Shown here: piece after piece, positions 61,033 through 64,000 of the stretch | Numbering within the stretch: position 1 is the first letter of the stretch | Layout: the number at the start of each line of letters is the position of its first letter | From: Streptomyces sulfonofaciens | GTDB taxonomy: Bacteria > Actinomycetota > Actinomycetes > Streptomycetales > Streptomycetaceae | Length of the DNA stretch: 64,000 nt | Assembly: GCF_014656295.1 (NCBI RefSeq) | Contig: NZ_BNCD01000001.1 | Location: 186,001 to 250,000, forward strand | Reading direction: 5' to 3' | Made by a program: the position numbers and the translations under genes | The notes under the pieces: generated by a model | What the model saw: only the letters and a program-made list of their open reading frames with translations | Told to the model about the DNA's origin: nothing | Databases searched by the model: none

Positions 61033-61635
61033 GTGCGACACCTCGGATCCGCGCTCGCCGCGCTCGGCGCCACCGCCCTGGCGCTGACCGGGCCCGCCAC
61101 GGCCACCCCGGCCGCCGCCACCGGCACGGCCGGGGTGGTGACCGCCGACGACGCGTACCTGCGGCCGTACCCGCAGAGCTGGTTCGTCGGCACCCTGCTC
61201 AAGGGCGACCACTTCGACGTCCAGGGCGAGCAGAGCGGCTACTACTGGGGCTACGCGCAGGGCGACTACAACGGCTGCGCCTGGATCGTGGCCGGCTCCG
61301 TCGACAGGGGGACGAGCGCGTCCGGCGCCCCGGACTGCGGGCCGCCGCGGCGGCTGGCCCTGCCGGACTCCGCGCACGCACCGGCCGACGGCTACGACAC
61401 CGACGGCGACGGCACACCTGACCGGCTCACGCTGGAGTACGAGGTGATCTGCCAGGACGCCGGCATGTACGGCAACTACCGCGGCGGGCACCACCTCACC
61501 CACCGCGTCGACCTGCCGAACGGCACGCCGGTCGGCTGGCGGTGGACCACCGCCGACGGGCAGTCCGCGGTGGTGCGCTGGGACGCGGGCGACCTGTGGG
61601 CGTTCATCCCCCGCGAGTGCGTCGGCCCGCGCTGA
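61033..61635 (+). CDS. Secreted SH3-like domain protein
   Basis: The 200-residue precursor has a signal peptide (RHLGSALAALGATALALTG, cleavage near ATATPAAA) and an SH3b-like first domain (AGVVTADDAYLRPYPQSWFV, with GYYWGYAQGDYNGCAWIVAG). A second region with Asp/Gly calcium-loop-like DTDGDGTPDRLTLEY and two cysteines (VICQDAGM and PRECVGP) follows. The GTG has GGGAGGA upstream. It probably binds the cell wall. The function is unknown. Confidence 0.82.
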   Translation: MRHLGSALAALGATALALTGPATATPAAATGTAGVVTADDAYLRPYPQSWFVGTLLKGDHFDVQGEQSGYYWGYAQGDYNGCAWIVAGSVDRGTSASGAPDCGPPRRLALPDSAHAPADGYDTDGDGTPDRLTLEYEVICQDAGMYGNYRGGHHLTHRVDLPNGTPVGWRWTTADGQSAVVRWDAGDLWAFIPRECVGPR

Positions 61636-61664
61636 GCCCCGTGCCCGCACGGGGCTCAGCGCGG
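61627..61664 (+). terminator. 17-bp perfect hairpin overlapping the stop codon
   Basis: Bases 61627-61643 pair perfectly with 61648-61664, with a CCCG loop. The stem contains the TGA (61633-61635) of the secreted SH3-like gene. It is the strongest hairpin seen in the window and is a likely terminator that lies partly inside the gene. Confidence 0.75.
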
Positions 61665-61777
61665 ACCCGCACGGGCCGTACCCGGGACGGCCCGCGTCCG
61701 CGGCACGGGCGGCGGCGGCACGGGCAGCGGCGGGACCCGGGGCCCACACACCAGGGCCCCGCACACCGGGCCCCCGC

Positions 61778-62686
61778 TCACCAGGCCAGTTGTGCGATCT
61801 CCTCCGCCACCACCGCGCACGCGTCCGCGGCGGGATCGATCAGCGGGTAGTGCCCCACGTCCTCAAGCAGCGTCAGGCCCACCAGTTCGCCGGCCCGGGC
61901 GGCGGCATCCGCGTACGCCTCGGCCATCCGCAGCGGCACGACCTCGTCGGCCCTGCCCTGCACCAGCGTGGTGGCTATCCCGGTGGGCAGCAGCGTGGCG
62001 GGATCCGCGTACGCCCGCCGCTCCTCGGCGAGCCCCGGGCCGCCCAGTAGCTGCTCCGCCGCGCCCGAGCACACCTTGAGCTCCCGCGCCAGCGCGAAGT
62101 CGACTATCGGCGCCAGCGCCACCACTCCGCGCAGCGGGGCGGGTTCGCCGGTCCGCCAGGGCGCGTCCTCGGGCAGCACGTGCCGGGCGGCCGCCCACAG
62201 CGCGAGCTGGCCGCCCGCGGAGTGCCCGGTGGCCACCGTGCGCCGCGGATCGGCGGTCGGCAGCGCCTCGCCCACCAGCGCGGGCAGCGCGTCGAAGGCG
62301 GCGGCGACATCGTCGAAGGTCTCCGGCCACCTGCCCGCGGGCGCCAGACCGTCCCGTGCGGGGCCGTCCTGGCCCCGCCGGTACTCGACGCTGGCCACCG
62401 CGAAGCCGCGCCGCGCGAGGAAGGCGGCGAACGGCGAGACGTGCCAGCGGTCGTAGGGGGCCCGCCAGGAGCCGCCGTGCAGGAGCACCACCAGCGGCGC
62501 GGTGCCGTCGCCGCCCGCGGCCGCCCGCGGGGCGTAGAAGTCGATCAACTGCTCGGCGTGGTCTCCGTACGCGGCGGTGGCGTCCGGGGGCACGGCGGCG
62601 TGCGAGAAGGCCGACTGCTCCTCGGCGGCGCGTCGGGAGGCGCCCCCGGGGGCACCTGTGTCGGGAGCGACGGCGTCGTCCGGCAT
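61778..62686 (-). CDS. Alpha/beta hydrolase, candidate N-formylkynurenine formamidase
   Basis: The 302-residue enzyme has the HGGSW oxyanion motif, the nucleophile elbow GHSAGG, Asp in QGRADEVVP and His in DVGHYPLID, a full serine-hydrolase triad. It belongs to the BD-FAE/carboxylesterase type that includes kynurenine formamidases. It lies 242 bases downstream of kynureninase on the same strand, which suggests hydrolysis of N-formylkynurenine; this is an inference from context. Confidence 0.82.
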   Translation of the reverse strand: MPDDAVAPDTGAPGGASRRAAEEQSAFSHAAVPPDATAAYGDHAEQLIDFYAPRAAAGGDGTAPLVVLLHGGSWRAPYDRWHVSPFAAFLARRGFAVASVEYRRGQDGPARDGLAPAGRWPETFDDVAAAFDALPALVGEALPTADPRRTVATGHSAGGQLALWAAARHVLPEDAPWRTGEPAPLRGVVALAPIVDFALARELKVCSGAAEQLLGGPGLAEERRAYADPATLLPTGIATTLVQGRADEVVPLRMAEAYADAAARAGELVGLTLLEDVGHYPLIDPAADACAVVAEEIAQLAW

Positions 62687-62928
62687 GCCTCAGACCTCTC
62701 AGCGGTGGGGGTCTCCCCTGGCAGGAGCGCGTCAAACTCCCGGGGAGGACGGGCGAACGCCGGGCGTAGCACGGCCGGTTCGCGGGTTCTGCGTCAGCCG
62801 GACGGTATCAGGGGCCGCGGCGCGCCGGGTTGCGGGCGGCCCGCGCTGGTGCGGGCGGGACGGCGGGGGCGCGGGACGGAGCCCGCGCGCCGGAACCCGG
62901 GCGGGCCCCCGCGCCCCCGACCGCCCGG

Positions 62929-64000
62929 CTACGCCGTCTGCCCGCCCAGTTCCCCGGCGAGCACCGCGGCCGCGGCCTCCGTCTCCGCGAAGCCCAGGTA
63001 CAGCGGGGTGAAGCCGAAGCGCAGCACGTCCGGGGCCCGGAAGTCGCCCACGACACCGCGGGCGATCAGGCGCTCCATGACCGCACCCGCGTCCGGGCAG
63101 CGCAGCGCGACCTGGCTGCCCCGCTCGCCGTGCGGCAGCGGAGTGACCACCTCTACCCTGCCGGGCGGCACGTACGCCGCCACGCACTTGAGGAAGAAGT
63201 CCGTCAGCGCCAGCGACTTGGCCCTGACGTCCGCGATCCGCACGCCGTCCCAGACGTCGAGCGCCGCCTCGAGCGCCAGCATGGAGAGGATGTCGGGTGT
63301 GCCCACCCGGGCCCGCACCACACCGTCCGCCGGGGTGTACTCGCCGCGCATCCCGAACGGCGCCTCGTGCGAGTTCCAGCCGGGCAGCGGGGAGTCGTAG
63401 CGCTCCTGGAGGTCCTTGCGCACGTACAGGAAGGCGGGCGCGCCGGGCCCGCCGTTGAGGAACTTGTACGTGCAGCCGACCGCCAGGTCGACGCCGTGCG
63501 CGTCCAGGCCGACCGGCAGGGCGCCGGCGCTGTGGCACAGGTCCCAGACCGCGTACCCGCCCGCCCGGTGCACCGCCGCGGTCAGCCCCGGCAGATCGTG
63601 CAGCCGGCCGGAGCGGTAGTCGACGTGGTTGAGGAGGACGGCGGCGGTGCGCGGGCCGAGCGCGTCGTGCACCTCGCCGGGGGCCACCGGGCGCAGGGTG
63701 CGGCCGGTGAGCCGGGCCGCGGAGCGTGCGATGTAGCCGTCCGTGGGGAACGTGGTGGCGTCGACGAGGAGTTCGTCGCGGTCGTCGCCCGCCATCCGGA
63801 CCGCCGCCACCAGCGCCTTGAAGACGTTGACGCTGGTCGAGTCGCCCACCACGACCTGCCCGGGCCCGGCCCCGACCAGTGGCGCGATCCGGTCCCCGAT
63901 CCGCTCCGGCGCCGTCCACCAGCCGCTCTCCCGCCAGGACCGGATCCGCAGCTCGCCCCACTCGCGGCGCACCACGTCCGCCAGCCGCTCCGGCACCGAA
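62929..64000 (-). CDS. kynU: Kynureninase, 5' end beyond the window
   Basis: The visible 356 codons encode a PLP enzyme that cleaves kynurenine to anthranilate and alanine. Typical motifs are VVGDSTSVNVFKALVAAVRM, AVWDLCHSAGALPVG (Asp of the PLP site), VGCTYKFLNGGPGAPAF with the PLP-binding Lys, and RFGFTPLYLGF. The N-terminus lies to the right of 64000, so it is partial. It suggests tryptophan degradation to anthranilate together with the hydrolase; tryptophan dioxygenase is not in the window. Confidence 0.9.
   Translation of the reverse strand, partial: SVPERLADVVRREWGELRIRSWRESGWWTAPERIGDRIAPLVGAGPGQVVVGDSTSVNVFKALVAAVRMAGDDRDELLVDATTFPTDGYIARSAARLTGRTLRPVAPGEVHDALGPRTAAVLLNHVDYRSGRLHDLPGLTAAVHRAGGYAVWDLCHSAGALPVGLDAHGVDLAVGCTYKFLNGGPGAPAFLYVRKDLQERYDSPLPGWNSHEAPFGMRGEYTPADGVVRARVGTPDILSMLALEAALDVWDGVRIADVRAKSLALTDFFLKCVAAYVPPGRVEVVTPLPHGERGSQVALRCPDAGAVMERLIARGVVGDFRAPDVLRFGFTPLYLGFAETEAAAAVLAGELGGQTA

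Overview
This 64-kb window is high-GC actinomycete DNA, almost certainly a Streptomyces (or close relative) chromosome. The evidence is very high GC at third codon positions, many GTG and TTG starts, a melC1/melC2 tyrosinase pair, a chaplin-like LAETG protein, ECF sigma factors, an FCD-type GntR regulator, the ask-asd and recR-ybaB neighbourhoods and a single rare TTA codon (in the XRE regulator at 1725). No rRNA or tRNA gene, CRISPR array or intact transposase was seen. All assignments rest on reading the sequence; no database search was run.

Layout. 1-3.65 kb: a regulatory patch (XRE/TPR regulator, small ORF, HATPase, GntR) preceded by a 296-bp chimeric scar that joins the 3' end of the HATPase gene to the 3' end of modC. 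3.67-7.57 kb: molybdate uptake (fused modB-modC, modA, and an HTH-Mop protein with a likely leaderless promoter). 7.8-12.3 kb: tyrosinase and its copper chaperone, a VKOR with a small secreted partner, and a secreted protein with a long His/Asp/Gly/Arg repeat. 13.0-26.0 kb: seven closely packed exopolysaccharide genes (two GT4 glycosyltransferases, a polyprenyl-phosphate sugar transferase, a Wzy/WaaL-like ligase-polymerase, a MurJ-like flippase fused in frame to a polysaccharide deacetylase, a Wzz-like protein and a CelD/FemAB-type acyltransferase). A chaplin-like sortase substrate and an LCP glycan ligase follow. 28.6-36.8 kb: SURF1, a MITE-like element, a DUF4232-type membrane protein and SigE-type sigma factor, then ask-asd, DUF5063, recR and ybaB.

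37-49 kb: Fpg/Nei glycosylase, a conserved unknown, a GT2-membrane fusion translationally coupled to a GntR regulator, a Ser/Thr kinase, VOC and DUF6624 proteins, purA and a degenerate diacylglycerol-kinase-like protein. 49.5-53.2 kb: a MarR-type repressor divergent from a two-gene ABC exporter, with an inverted repeat over the exporter promoter. 53.3-57.4 kb: cytochrome P450, an ECF42-like sigma factor with its DGPF partner, and an SRPBCC protein. 57.6-64 kb: a NarL/DesK-type two-component system, a DJ-1/PfpI protein, a small secreted SH3-like protein, and an alpha/beta hydrolase next to a truncated kynureninase, which suggests tryptophan/kynurenine catabolism.

A theme across the window is expansion of simple-sequence DNA. 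It appears inside genes (Pro/Ala/Gly-rich loops in ModBC, MurJ, both halves of a GT4, Fpg, GntR, the kinase, the DAGK-like protein, MarR and ECF42) and between genes (24-, 14-, 33- and 17-bp tandem arrays). The most unusual observations are the MurJ-deacetylase fusion, the GT4 with a large disordered insertion inside its GT-B fold, the mosaic duplication at the left end, the 14-bp x 9 array upstream of the ECF42 operon, and the predicted internal start for an aspartokinase beta subunit.
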